Positions 43,318-52,288 of a DNA stretch of 64,000 nucleotides are shown here, one piece after another. Position numbers and translations under genes: made by a program. Source of the stretch: Collinsella aerofaciens (lineage in GTDB: Bacteria; Actinomycetota; Coriobacteriia; Coriobacteriales; Coriobacteriaceae); NCBI RefSeq assembly GCF_015670795.1, contig NZ_JADPCJ010000001.1, forward strand, positions 171,802-235,801, read 5' to 3'. The stretch's first letter is position 1; every line of letters begins with the position of its first letter. The notes beneath the pieces were generated by a model. The model had not been told where the DNA came from, ran no database searches, and was given only the letters and a program-made list of their open reading frames with translations.

Positions 43318-44518
43318 GGGTATCGACCTCCTTCGCCGAGCCTCGGCCATCCGCGCCCGCCATAGCGCCGCCCCGTTCGTCGGGTTCGCCTTCGCCCGAT
43401 GCGCCTTCCGCCCGAAGCGCGCGGCTGAACGCCATCGCAAGCCGGGCGTTCTCCTTGCGCGTGCGCACCGCGACGCGGCACCAGAAACGGGACAGTACTG
43501 AAAACGAGTCGCACGTGCGGACCAAAACCCCCTGTTTATACAGGCGCTCGGGGATGTCTTTCGCCGACATGCGGACTAAAAGGAAGTTCGCATCCGACGG
43601 CACGACGGAAAGCCCGAGCGAGGAGAGCTCGCGGGAAAGCCACGCTCGCTCGCCCGCCAATACATCGCGCGTGCGCGAGACGTATTCGACGTCTTCAAGG
43701 GCGGCGATGCCCGCGGCCTCGGCGACCGAGGAGACGGGCCACGCCTGCCCCGCCCGGCGAATCCCCTCGATGAGTTGGGCGTTTCCGCTGATCAGATATC
43801 CCAACCGCAACCCCGCCATTCCGTAGAGCTTGGTGAACGCGGAGAGTACGGCCACATGGCGCGAACACGCGGCGCGTGCGGCCACGCTCCTTTCGCGGGC
43901 GTCGGGCGCAAATCCGAGGAAGCACTCGTCCACGACGAGCAGCGCGCCCACCTGCTCGCAGCGGCATGCCGCGGCATCGATCACGCGGGGGTCGACGAGG
44001 CGCCCCGTCGGGTTGTTCGGATTGCAGAGGTACGCCACGTCTCCCGGCCCCTCGATCGCGCGGGCGAAGGAGGCGGGCACGTCGAAGTCGTCCGCTTCGG
44101 AGAGCGGGAACTCCTGCACGCATGCGCCGTAGTACGATGCCGCCTCCGCATATTCAGAGAACGTCGGCGCGCACACGACGATGCGTTTCGGGCGCACCGC
44201 CGCGGCGAGCCGCCAGATGATGTCGGACGCGCCCGCGCCGCACACGATAGTATCTTCGGGAATGCCCTGGACGCGCGCTAGGGCGCGGACGAGGGCGATG
44301 CTTTCCCTATCGGGGTAGGCGTCGATTCGAGAAAGCGCCTTGCAAGCTGCGGCGACGGCGCGCGGCGAGGGGCCTGCCGGATTCACGTTCACCGAGAAGT
44401 CGATGAGGTCGGAGGCGCCCCCTTCGCAAGCGATGCCGAGCGATTGCGCGCTGCCCCCATGCGTACGGGCGCGAAGGATTCCCCCGGCAGCCCGGGGCGC
44501 GGCGTGGTCTTCCCTCAT
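43310..44518 (-). CDS. cobD: L-threonine-O-3-phosphate decarboxylase
   Basis: 402 residues; the start overlaps the cbiB stop as ATGA. PLP-dependent fold I: AYLCNPNNPTGRLV, VVDECFLGFAPDA and SAFTKLYGMAGLRLGYLIS, where the Lys binds PLP. It makes (R)-1-amino-2-propanol phosphate for the nucleotide-loop linker. The cytosolic N-terminus carries an extra ~20 basic residues, and the C-terminal ~35 residues are Gly/Glu/Asp-rich. The alternative is histidinol-phosphate aminotransferase, ruled less likely by the operon. Confidence 0.9.
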   Translation of the reverse strand: MREDHAAPRAAGGILRARTHGGSAQSLGIACEGGASDLIDFSVNVNPAGPSPRAVAAACKALSRIDAYPDRESIALVRALARVQGIPEDTIVCGAGASDIIWRLAAAVRPKRIVVCAPTFSEYAEAASYYGACVQEFPLSEADDFDVPASFARAIEGPGDVAYLCNPNNPTGRLVDPRVIDAAACRCEQVGALLVVDECFLGFAPDARERSVAARAACSRHVAVLSAFTKLYGMAGLRLGYLISGNAQLIEGIRRAGQAWPVSSVAEAAGIAALEDVEYVSRTRDVLAGERAWLSRELSSLGLSVVPSDANFLLVRMSAKDIPERLYKQGVLVRTCDSFSVLSRFWCRVAVRTRKENARLAMAFSRALRAEGASGEGEPDERGGAMAGADGRGSAKEVDTRG

Positions 44519-45489
44519 GCCATCACCCCCACGGCGAGCACGACCGCCGCGCGCGCGGCGCCGAAGACGACGAGCGCGCATACGGACGTGGCGAGCATGA
44601 GCCTTGTCGCCCGGGCGATGTCGCCCCACTCGATTTCGCGTGACGCGTCGCCTATCGTCGGTTTCTCAACGAGCTTGCCGAAATACACCGCGGGTCCTGC
44701 CAGGCGCAGCCCGAGCGCGCCTGCACACGCTGACTCGGTCTGCGCCGCGTTCGGGCTCGCATGGCGACGCCTGTCGCGGCGCCAGATGCGCGCCGCCCCG
44801 CGCGCGTCGAGCCCGACGATCGGGCACACGGCGATCATGAGCAGGGCCGATAAGCGCGAGGGAATCCAGTTCACCGCATCGTCGAGGCGCGCCGAGGCGC
44901 AGCCGAAGTCGATGTAGCGCTCGTTTTTGTAGCCCACCATGCTGTCGAGCGTGTTCACCGCCTTGTACGCCATGCCCAAGGGCGCACCCCCGATCATAAG
45001 GTAGAAAAGCGGCGCGATGACGCCGTCGCTCGCGTTCTCCGCCACCGTTTCCACGGCGGCGCGCGCGACGCCCTGCTCGTCGAGAACAGACGTGTCGCGT
45101 CCCACGATGAGCCCGACGGCTTCGCGCGCCGCGACAAGGCCGCCCTTCGAGAACGCGCGGGCCACGGCCAGGCTCTGGCGGCGCAGCTCGCATGCCGCGA
45201 GAATCTGATAGCTCGCCCATGCCTCGGCCACGAAGCGCAAGCCGGGGTGAACCATGCCGCAAAGATGCAGGATTCCCCAGGTCAAAAGCCCACACGCGAG
45301 CGGAAGCGCCACGGCGAGCACAAGCCCTGCGGCGCGCGTGCCCGCGGACGTTTGCGGGAATGCGCCCCGCAGGCGGCCTTCGGCCCACGTGATCGCGCGC
45401 CCCATGGCGACGACGGGATGGGGAAGCCAGCGCGGGTCGCCGAAGGCAAGGTCGGCCGCGAACCCGGCGGCGACGGCAAGAATCGTCAT
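44515..45489 (-). CDS. cbiB: Adenosylcobinamide-phosphate synthase
   Basis: 324 residues, integral membrane protein with several hydrophobic helices (ILAVAAGFAADLAFGDPRWL, AAGLVLAVALPLACGLLTWG, LMLATSVCALVVFGAARAA). FGDPRWLPHPVVAMGRAI and ETVAENASDGVIAPLFY are CbiB hallmarks. It couples cobyric acid with the aminopropanol phosphate. The ATG shares one base with the preceding stop (TGATG). Confidence 0.94.
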   Translation of the reverse strand: MTILAVAAGFAADLAFGDPRWLPHPVVAMGRAITWAEGRLRGAFPQTSAGTRAAGLVLAVALPLACGLLTWGILHLCGMVHPGLRFVAEAWASYQILAACELRRQSLAVARAFSKGGLVAAREAVGLIVGRDTSVLDEQGVARAAVETVAENASDGVIAPLFYLMIGGAPLGMAYKAVNTLDSMVGYKNERYIDFGCASARLDDAVNWIPSRLSALLMIAVCPIVGLDARGAARIWRRDRRRHASPNAAQTESACAGALGLRLAGPAVYFGKLVEKPTIGDASREIEWGDIARATRLMLATSVCALVVFGAARAAVVLAVGVMA

Positions 45490-46490
45490 CACCGGACATC
45501 GCCCCCCGAAGCGGGGCGAACGTCGCAAAGGCAGTGCCCATCCCAGGTGGCGGCCCATGCGCCGCCCGGCTCGGTATGCACGTCGAAATATCCCATTTTC
45601 GGGACAGCTAGCTCGGAGAGCAGCGCTTTCACGGTACCCGCGTGAACGACGAAGACGGCGCGCCCACTCCCCTGGGCGCGCTCCGATTCGCACGCCACCC
45701 GAAACGCCGCGACGACGCGGCGGGTGAAATCGCTCTTGCCCTCGCCATGCGGGCAGCGCGTTTCGCACCAGGAGTCTACCCAGGCGCGGTAGCGCACATC
45801 CTCTTTAAGCTCGGCGGCGCTTCGCCCCTCGAAGTCGCCGAAATCCATCTCGCGCAGACCGGGGCACGCCATAAGCTCCGCGTTCGGGAAGAGGATGCGC
45901 GCCGTCTGGTCGGTGCGGGCCATGCCGCTCGTGATAACACGGGACACGTCACGATCGCACGAGAGGTCGCGCAAAGCACGCTCGCCCGCGCTCGACAGGG
46001 GCTCGTCGGTGCCCGCCCCGCTGTAGCGATGGTCTTCCGTGCCCGCCGTGGCACCATGGCGCACGAAGACGACTTCCAAAGGCGCGCCCGCGCCTTGCGT
46101 CCCTCGAGGCGCATCGGCAAGGTTTCCTTTGATGACCTGGGAAATCCCGCACGTCATGCGCACGACGACGTCGGCGCGCGCAGCGAGCGCGCATCCCAGG
46201 CGCCCCGCGCGCTCGCGCCATTGGGCGTCTTCCGCACGCATGGGGACGACCCCCGAGCCGACCAAGGGCAGAATCACTGCGTCGAAGCCGATCAGCCGCT
46301 CGAGCGCCCGGTCAGCGTCGAGCGCGCGTACGAGTTCCTCAGCACGGTACGCGACACGGCCGGCAAAAGCCGCGGGCACGCCGCCCTCCGCAAGCTGCGC
46401 CGCGTCGACGAAATCGTCCGCCGCGAACCCGAGCTTTTCGCGCACGAAGGTCCTCTTCCCCGAATGCGCGCCACCTACCACGAGAATCAT
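45489..46490 (-). CDS. Fusion of a degenerate CobU-like domain with an alpha-ribazole phosphatase (CobC)
   Basis: 333 residues. Residues 1-~145 are CobU-like: P-loop VVGGAHSGKRTF and a C-terminal half with LVGSGVVPMRAEDAQWRERA and CGISQVIKGN, but the stretch with the guanylylated His (IxxHRxxR) is absent. Residues ~150-333 are a histidine phosphatase: VVFVRHGATAGTEDHRYSG and VFVVHAGTVKALL. It likely removes phosphate from alpha-ribazole-P. The kinase half is probably not a complete CobU; a second CobU lies two genes upstream. The start overlaps the cobS stop as ATGA. Confidence 0.85.
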   Translation of the reverse strand: MILVVGGAHSGKRTFVREKLGFAADDFVDAAQLAEGGVPAAFAGRVAYRAEELVRALDADRALERLIGFDAVILPLVGSGVVPMRAEDAQWRERAGRLGCALAARADVVVRMTCGISQVIKGNLADAPRGTQGAGAPLEVVFVRHGATAGTEDHRYSGAGTDEPLSSAGERALRDLSCDRDVSRVITSGMARTDQTARILFPNAELMACPGLREMDFGDFEGRSAAELKEDVRYRAWVDSWCETRCPHGEGKSDFTRRVVAAFRVACESERAQGSGRAVFVVHAGTVKALLSELAVPKMGYFDVHTEPGGAWAATWDGHCLCDVRPASGGDVR

Positions 46491-47254
46491 AGGAGCATGC
46501 CCCCCGCCACCAGCATGGCAAGCATCGCGAGCTCGTCCCATTGCAGAAACCATCCGGCCAAATCACCCGTCACCCCGCCGAAGCGGGACAGGGCAACATG
46601 GCGGTACCACGCGAGCGCCAAAAGCCCCGCCACCGCCATAAGAGCGCCGACGGCCTGAGCGCACGCGACCATCCCTGCAGCCGAAGCCGCAGCGAAAGCG
46701 CAAAGCGGTATGACGATCGCCGCGCGCTTCTTCGCAGGCGAGAGCCCCACGGCCATGCCGTCCGCCCGCGCGGCAGGCCAGCATTCAACGGCGAGCCCCG
46801 AAAGCGCGCGGGAGAACACGAGCGAGCACAGAAGCGCGAGGAACGCCCCCGCCGTAAGTGGCAGCGCGGTGAACAGGGAAAACTGCAGAATAAGGTACAC
46901 GACAACACCGATGACCCCGAAGGCGCCCGCCCGCGGGTCGTGCATGATCTCGAGCTTTCGCTCGCGCGGGGCCCAACTTGCAAGCGCATCGGAGGTGTCG
47001 CAGAGCCCATCTAGGTGGATGCCTCCCGTCACCGCCACAGGCAACGCCACGAGCACGGCCGCGACGATGGTCGCGGGCACGCCGAGCAGGTTCGCCACGT
47101 GCCCCCACGCCGTCATGAGGAAGCCTTCCGCAAGGCCCACCAGGGGAAACGCGGCAAGCGCATGGGTTGTCCCGAAATCGGTCCAGGCCGATTTCGGGAC
47201 GGGGATGCGCGAGAACGTTCCGAACGCCGCGCCGATTGCCTCTGCTATCTTCAC
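46487..47254 (-). CDS. cobS: Adenosylcobinamide-GDP ribazoletransferase (cobalamin synthase)
   Basis: 255 residues from a GTG (47252-47254) overlapping the cobU stop as GTGA. Polytopic membrane protein; FGTFSRIPVPK, FPLVGLAEGFLM, GGIHLDGLCDTSDALAS (active-site acidic cluster) are CobS signatures. It joins alpha-ribazole to AdoCbi-GDP at the membrane. A 13-bp perfect hairpin (47169-47200) lies in codons ~18-28. Confidence 0.93.
   Translation of the reverse strand: MKIAEAIGAAFGTFSRIPVPKSAWTDFGTTHALAAFPLVGLAEGFLMTAWGHVANLLGVPATIVAAVLVALPVAVTGGIHLDGLCDTSDALASWAPRERKLEIMHDPRAGAFGVIGVVVYLILQFSLFTALPLTAGAFLALLCSLVFSRALSGLAVECWPAARADGMAVGLSPAKKRAAIVIPLCAFAAASAAGMVACAQAVGALMAVAGLLALAWYRHVALSRFGGVTGDLAGWFLQWDELAMLAMLVAGGMLL
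47169..47200 (-). repeat. 13-bp inverted repeat inside cobS
   Basis: GTCCCGAAATCGG (47169-47181) and CCGATTTCGGGAC (47188-47200) with a 6-nt loop, within codons just after the cobS start. The string CCGATTTCGGGACA also occurs in cbiG (about 52876-52892, minus strand). Confidence 0.6.
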
Positions 47255-47796
47255 CTTGTAGGTCCTTCGCCTTTCATCCACACGGGAATCCCGCATACCA
47301 CTTCGACTGCGCTGTCGGCCAGCGCCGCCACGCCCGCGTTCACACGCGCGAGCGCGCGCCTCCATGCCTCGGTCCCCTCATCGTAGCGCATCCCATCGGC
47401 GAACACGTCGACGGTGACCACCACCGTATACGCAGCGGCCTGAGCGAGCCGTTCGATGCCTCCGAGCACCTCGCGCGCCGCAGCGTCGGGGTCACGTGGG
47501 GACAAGCCGCCTTCCGCGAAGAGCTCGTTCGCAACCAGGTTGCCCACGTCCTCCAAAAGAAGCGTGCAGCCGCGCGGAAGCCCGGACACTGCGGCGCCCA
47601 CGTCACGCGTGCGCTCGAGGGTGGAAAACCCCTTGCCCTCGCGCAGCGCCCGATGGCGCGCGATGCGGCGGGCGCCCTCTTCCCCGAAGGGCTCCATCGT
47701 TGCCAGGTACACGCGAGGGCCATCGTGCCCAAGGCACAGGGACTCGGCATAGGCGCTCTTGCCGCTCGCGGCGGCGCCGATAACGAACGTCACCAT
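47251..47796 (-). CDS. cobU: Adenosylcobinamide kinase/guanylyltransferase
   Basis: 181 residues. P-loop VIGAAASGKSAYAESL, then VYLATMEPFGEEGARRIARH with HRALREGKGFSTLE (the guanylylated His region) and CTLLLEDVGNLVANELF. The C-terminal part (VTVDVFADGMRYDEGTEAW) departs from the usual NEVGxGIVP, which instead survives in the fused CobU/CobC protein. The start shares one base with the cobT stop (TGATG). Confidence 0.9.
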   Translation of the reverse strand: MVTFVIGAAASGKSAYAESLCLGHDGPRVYLATMEPFGEEGARRIARHRALREGKGFSTLERTRDVGAAVSGLPRGCTLLLEDVGNLVANELFAEGGLSPRDPDAAAREVLGGIERLAQAAAYTVVVTVDVFADGMRYDEGTEAWRRALARVNAGVAALADSAVEVVCGIPVWMKGEGPTR

Positions 47797-48938
47797 CAAT
47801 TCCCAGCCTCGAAATGCTCGTAAGCAGCCATGCCAGTCGCCGTGAACGTCTTCCCATCCCGGTACACGCGCAGCGCCGAATCCAGAAGGGGCAGATACGC
47901 CATGGCGCCCGCGCCCTCGCCCAAGTGCATGCCTGCGTCGAGGGGTGCCTTTATGCCGAGCTCGCGAAGAAGCTCCTGGCTTGCGGGTTCGCTTGATGCG
48001 TGGGTGCCCACGAGGTAGCCCAAGACATTGGGGCACAGGCGCGCCGCGCACAGGGCCGCCGTGCAGGATATGACCCCGTCGAGGAGCGCCGGCGCCTTCG
48101 AGGCCGCGGCCCCCAGGTAGAAACCGCACATCGCCGCGATGTCGAAGCCGCCCACCTTCGAGAGCACGTCGATCGGATCGGCGGGATCGGGCGAGTTCGC
48201 GTCGATAGCGCGCTCGACCACGTCGCGCTTGCGCGCGAGCGAGGCGTCCGAGAGCCCCGCGCCGCGCCCGACGAGGCTCCGCGCGTCCGCCCGGATGAGC
48301 ACTGCGGCCACCGCCGCCGAGGTGGTCGTGTTGCCGATGCCCATCTCGCCCGCGGCAAGAAGGCGCACGCCGGCGCGGGCAAGCCCGCACGCGACGGCGA
48401 TTCCGACCTCGATCGCGCGCACGGCCCCATCGCGAGACATAGCGGAGCCGTGCGCGATGTTGCCGCTCCCCCGCCGCACGTTCGCGCGCACCATGCGCGC
48501 GTCTTCTATGCCCCGGGCCATACCCACGTCGACGGGCACGACCTCGGCACCCGCGAACGCCGCCATGCGGCAGGCGCTCGTGGCCCCCTCGCACATGTTG
48601 CGCGCGACGGCTCGCGTCACGTCTTGCCCGCTTTGCGACACGCCTTCGGCAACGACCCCGTTGTCGGAGAAGAATACCGCGAGCGCACGGGGAAACTCGG
48701 CCACCTCGGCGCTCCCCTGAGCTGCGGCGATACACGCGACGGCGTCTTCAAAGTCGCCCAATCCCCCCAAGGGGTGCGCGATGGAGTCCCACACGGCGTA
48801 CGCCGCGGCGCGGGCGCACTCATCTGCGGGCGCAATCCGGGAGAGCGTGGCTTCGAGCACGGCGCCCGGCGTCGACGAGAACGCGCGCCCGACTTCCTCG
48901 CGGATGCAGGCAAGCGCGGTTTCGATTGCTTCAGCCAT
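47796..48938 (-). CDS. cobT: Nicotinate-nucleotide:dimethylbenzimidazole phosphoribosyltransferase
   Basis: 380 residues, a little longer than typical, with the start ATG at 48936-48938 preceded by AGAGGAG and overlapping cbiA by 8 nt. FFSDNGVVAEGVSQSGQDVT, LAAGEMGIGNTTTSAAVAAVL and GAMAYLPLLDSALRVY (the terminal Glu region being EGAGA) are CobT signatures. It makes alpha-ribazole phosphate from the lower-ligand base. No base-synthesis gene (bza, bluB) is in the window. Confidence 0.93.
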   Translation of the reverse strand: MAEAIETALACIREEVGRAFSSTPGAVLEATLSRIAPADECARAAAYAVWDSIAHPLGGLGDFEDAVACIAAAQGSAEVAEFPRALAVFFSDNGVVAEGVSQSGQDVTRAVARNMCEGATSACRMAAFAGAEVVPVDVGMARGIEDARMVRANVRRGSGNIAHGSAMSRDGAVRAIEVGIAVACGLARAGVRLLAAGEMGIGNTTTSAAVAAVLIRADARSLVGRGAGLSDASLARKRDVVERAIDANSPDPADPIDVLSKVGGFDIAAMCGFYLGAAASKAPALLDGVISCTAALCAARLCPNVLGYLVGTHASSEPASQELLRELGIKAPLDAGMHLGEGAGAMAYLPLLDSALRVYRDGKTFTATGMAAYEHFEAGN

Positions 48939-50313
48939 GCCGTCTCCTCTCTTCAAACGACGCTGCGGCAACCGCGAACGCGCGCGCAACATCGGGGTTC
49001 GCAGGATAGTAAACATGCGGGAAGCCCGCCACCAGGGACGGGGTGGTCGTCATGCACGGCCAGCCCTTGTCGCGCCGGGGCTTCTGCGCCCAGAAGTCGC
49101 CGCCCGGGCAGGTGGACTGCCAGTAGTGGAACTCGTGCGCGCGGATGCGTGTGCCGCGCGGCCCGTAGAGCCCGTCGCATTGGGAAGTAAGCTCCACGTA
49201 CCCGAAATGGGACAGCCTTCCCCCGTTCTCGCTTGCGCCCTCAAGGGCGCCCGCAACAGGCCAGCGCCGCCCCTCGCTATCGGCGATTTCGCGTTGCAGG
49301 TACAGAAACCCACCACATTCTGCGACCGTCGGCATGCCGGATTCCACCGCGCGCCGCACCGCCTTGCGCATCGGCGCATTCTCGGAGAGCTTCCGCGCAT
49401 GGAGCTCCGGGTAGCCGCCCCCCAGATAGAGGGCGCTTGTCCCCCGGGGCAACTCGCTATCACACAGGGGGCTGAAAAAGGCCAGCTCGCAACCCAGGTC
49501 CTCGAGCGCGCGCAGGTTCTCCTCGTAGTAGAACGAGAACGCCTCGTCACGCGCGACGGCGACGATGGGCCGCGCTCCCGCGATCGGCTCCAACCGGTAA
49601 GGTTCCTCGCGGATATCGGGTGCCGTCGCCGCTATTTCGAGCAAGCGGTCGACGTCGACGCTCTTTTCCACCAGCTCGGCCATCTTGTCGATGCGCGCGG
49701 AGAGCTGCTCGACCTCGTCGGCGGTCACAAGCCCCAGATGCCGGCTTTCGAGCGAGAACGCCTCGTCGGCGGGGATATTCCCCAAAACCGCGACGCCCGT
49801 GTGCTTCTCGATCGCAGGCGCCGCGTAGGCGCAGGCAGCGGCGCTCGTCTTGTTCAGCACGACGCAGCGCACGTTCGCACAAGGCAGGAACTCGGCGATG
49901 CCACGGATTACGGCGGCGAGCGATAAAGACGCCCCGCGCCCGTTCACCACTAAAACGACCGGCGTTTCCGTGTCGCGCGCAACCTGGTAGCTGCTCGCGT
50001 CGGCCACGCCGGGCGCCATGCCGTCGTAGAAGCCCATGACCCCCTCGAGAACCGCGACATCCGCGCCCGCGGCGCCGCGTGCGAGCAGGGCGCGCAGCGT
50101 CGGGGCGTCGGTGAAGAAGCCGTCTAAGTTCCCCGAGCGCGCACCCACGACGCGGCGATGAAAGAGCGGATCAATGTAGTCGGGGCCGCATTTGAAGGCC
50201 GCGCATGCGAGGCCGCGGCGCGCGAGCGCGCGCAGGAGCGCGCACGTTACGACCGTCTTGCCGCTCCCGCTCGAGGGCGCAGCGACCATGAAGCGCGGGA
50301 TGGACGTGCTCAC
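48931..50313 (-). CDS. cbiA: Cobyrinic acid a,c-diamide synthase
   Basis: 460 residues from a GTG (50311-50313) overlapping the cbiET stop as GTGA. N-terminal ATPase FMVAAPSSGSGKTVVTCALL and VAVLEGVMGFYDG; C-terminal glutaminase with ALYLGGGYPELHARKLS and VAECGGFLYLQRE (nucleophile Cys), and RAHEFHYW (His). It amidates the a and c side chains of cobyrinate. Confidence 0.95.
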   Translation of the reverse strand: MSTSIPRFMVAAPSSGSGKTVVTCALLRALARRGLACAAFKCGPDYIDPLFHRRVVGARSGNLDGFFTDAPTLRALLARGAAGADVAVLEGVMGFYDGMAPGVADASSYQVARDTETPVVLVVNGRGASLSLAAVIRGIAEFLPCANVRCVVLNKTSAAACAYAAPAIEKHTGVAVLGNIPADEAFSLESRHLGLVTADEVEQLSARIDKMAELVEKSVDVDRLLEIAATAPDIREEPYRLEPIAGARPIVAVARDEAFSFYYEENLRALEDLGCELAFFSPLCDSELPRGTSALYLGGGYPELHARKLSENAPMRKAVRRAVESGMPTVAECGGFLYLQREIADSEGRRWPVAGALEGASENGGRLSHFGYVELTSQCDGLYGPRGTRIRAHEFHYWQSTCPGGDFWAQKPRRDKGWPCMTTTPSLVAGFPHVYYPANPDVARAFAVAAASFEERRRHG

Positions 50314-51557
50314 CGGGCACCGCCTTCCCCACCTGCACCACGCGCGCTGACGAGGAACACGGGGTTTTGCGCCTTCATAAGATGATGCGAGCCTACAGCC
50401 TCGGCGCGGGCGGCCGACAACTGGCACGCATCGAACCCCTTAAAGCGCGAACCCGAGAGGAGCGCGCACGCCTCGGTGAGTGTCTCAATGGTGACGCATG
50501 GCACACACAGGCGAACATGCGAATTCTTCTCGAGCGCCGCCTCCACGATGGAGGGAAGCTCGCCCGCGCTCCCGCCGACGAACACGGCGTCGGGGACGGG
50601 CAGTTTCGCGAGCGCTTCGGGAGCGACGCCGGGGACCGCATACACGTTGCCGCACCCGAATGCATCCGCGTTCTCTCGGATGAGCCGCACGCCGGCCGCG
50701 TTGCGCTCGACCGCCCATACCGACCCCGCTCGCGCGACGAGCGCCGCCTCGATCGACACGCTCCCCGTGCCGGCGCCGACGTCCCACACGGTGTCGGTCG
50801 CGGTAAGGCGCAGCTTCGCGAGCGCGACGGCTCGCACCTCCTGCTTGGTCATGGGAACGTCACCGCGGATGAAGAGCTCGTCGGGAATGCCCGAGGAAGC
50901 GTACGGCCAGCGGGAACTCGCGGCGCGGGATGCGAAATCGATAAGCATCACGTTCAAGTCGTCGAACGACTGACCTGCGATTTCACTTGCGGTCGCACAG
51001 GTGATGCGCTCGTCGGGGTACGACAGGCGCTCGGCCACCGTCACGCGCGCGTCCCCGAAGCCCGCCTGCACAAGCTCGCCGGAAAGCCGCGAGGGGTCTT
51101 CCCCGCCCGACGTGACGAGGAAGAGCTCACCTGCGCGCTCGGCCTCGGCCACGATGTCGCACGCCACGCCGTGAGCGCTCGCAAAGCGCCAATCCTGCCA
51201 TGGACGCGCGAGGCGCGCGGCGAGATACGACGCTGAGCTTATGCCGGGAATGACGCGCACGTCCACCTGCGCGTTGCCGGAGAGCGCCTCCACCAGGCGG
51301 CGCGCGCCGCTGAACAGCCCCACATCGCCCGTCATCACGACCACGGCGCGCTGCCACGACGCCGCATCGGTGAGCGCGGCGGCGATGTCCGCCGTCTTCA
51401 CGAGCTCGCATCTCACCACGTCGGGCGGCACGTCGATGCCGGCAAGCGCGCGATGAGCGCCGATGACCACGTCGGCGATGTCGATCGCGTCGAGCGCCGC
51501 GCGCGAGAGCAAGTCGGGGTTTCCGGGCCCCGCCCCGATGATCGTTACCTTTCGCAT
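50310..51557 (-). CDS. cbiET: CbiE-CbiT fusion: cobalt-precorrin-7/6B methyltransferase and decarboxylase
   Basis: 415 residues. The N-terminal half is a CbiE-type methyltransferase (VTIIGAGPGNPDLLSRAAL, VVVMTGDVGLFSGARRLVE, VIPGISSASYLAARL). The C-terminal half is CbiT (FIRGDVPMTKQEVRAVALAK, VWDVGAGTGSVSIEAALVA). This corresponds to CobL of the aerobic route. It methylates C5 and C15 and decarboxylates the C12 acetate. The ATG at 51555-51557 has GGGAGA upstream and overlaps cbiH by 13 nt. Confidence 0.94.
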   Translation of the reverse strand: MRKVTIIGAGPGNPDLLSRAALDAIDIADVVIGAHRALAGIDVPPDVVRCELVKTADIAAALTDAASWQRAVVVMTGDVGLFSGARRLVEALSGNAQVDVRVIPGISSASYLAARLARPWQDWRFASAHGVACDIVAEAERAGELFLVTSGGEDPSRLSGELVQAGFGDARVTVAERLSYPDERITCATASEIAGQSFDDLNVMLIDFASRAASSRWPYASSGIPDELFIRGDVPMTKQEVRAVALAKLRLTATDTVWDVGAGTGSVSIEAALVARAGSVWAVERNAAGVRLIRENADAFGCGNVYAVPGVAPEALAKLPVPDAVFVGGSAGELPSIVEAALEKNSHVRLCVPCVTIETLTEACALLSGSRFKGFDACQLSAARAEAVGSHHLMKAQNPVFLVSARGAGGEGGAR

Positions 51558-52288
51558 GAAATCTCCCGATACCCGCGCGGCGTGACCATACGGCCGCCTA
51601 CGAGCTTCGTGTCCGCGTTGCCGACGAACACGGTGGTGAACATGTCGGCGTCGATCTCCCCCAGCTCGGAGAGCCTGCACATGCCCGACTGCTGCCCCTC
51701 GCGCCCGATGTTGCGTACCCAGCCGCAGAGCGTGTCGGGGGCCTTCCATTCGAGCATAATCTTCGCCGCGCGTGAGAGCCTGTCGGCGCGCTTTCTGCTG
51801 CGCGGGTTGTACAAACAGATGCAGAAGTCGGCGCTCGCCACGGCGGCGAGCCTGCGCTCGATGACCTCCCATGGCGTGAGCAGGTCGGAGAGCGACACGA
51901 CCGCGAAGTCGTGGGCAAGCGGGGCGCCGAGCACCGCCGACCCGCTCTGAGCCGCGGTGGCCCCGGCGATAACTTCCACGTCTACATCGGGGTAGTCCTC
52001 CGCAAGCTCCAGCACAGGGCTCGCCATGCCGTACACGCCCGCGTCACCGCTGCACACGAGCGCCACGGCTTCTCCGCTCTGCGCGCGCGAAAGCGCCAGG
52101 CGGCACCGTTCGACCTCGTGCATCATCGGCGTCGCGAGATGCGCCGCGTCAGGCACGGCGGCGAGCGCGAGCTCCACGTATTTCGTGTACCCCACAACGA
52201 TGTCGGCCGCCTCCAGCGCGCGCCGAGCCGCAATCGTCATGCCGTCGGGGCCGCCCGGGCCGATCCCCACCACGAAGAGCTTTCCCAT
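51545..52288 (-). CDS. cbiH: Cobalt-precorrin-3 C17-methyltransferase
   Basis: 247 residues from the ATG (52286-52288); a GTG immediately upstream is also in frame. Tetrapyrrole methylase fold: LFVVGIGPGGPDGMTIAA, CSGDAGVYGMASPVLELAE and CLYNPRSRKRADRLSRAA, typical of CbiH/CobJ. It causes ring contraction. The start and the cbiG stop share one base. Confidence 0.94.
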   Translation of the reverse strand: MGKLFVVGIGPGGPDGMTIAARRALEAADIVVGYTKYVELALAAVPDAAHLATPMMHEVERCRLALSRAQSGEAVALVCSGDAGVYGMASPVLELAEDYPDVDVEVIAGATAAQSGSAVLGAPLAHDFAVVSLSDLLTPWEVIERRLAAVASADFCICLYNPRSRKRADRLSRAAKIMLEWKAPDTLCGWVRNIGREGQQSGMCRLSELGEIDADMFTTVFVGNADTKLVGGRMVTPRGYREISCER

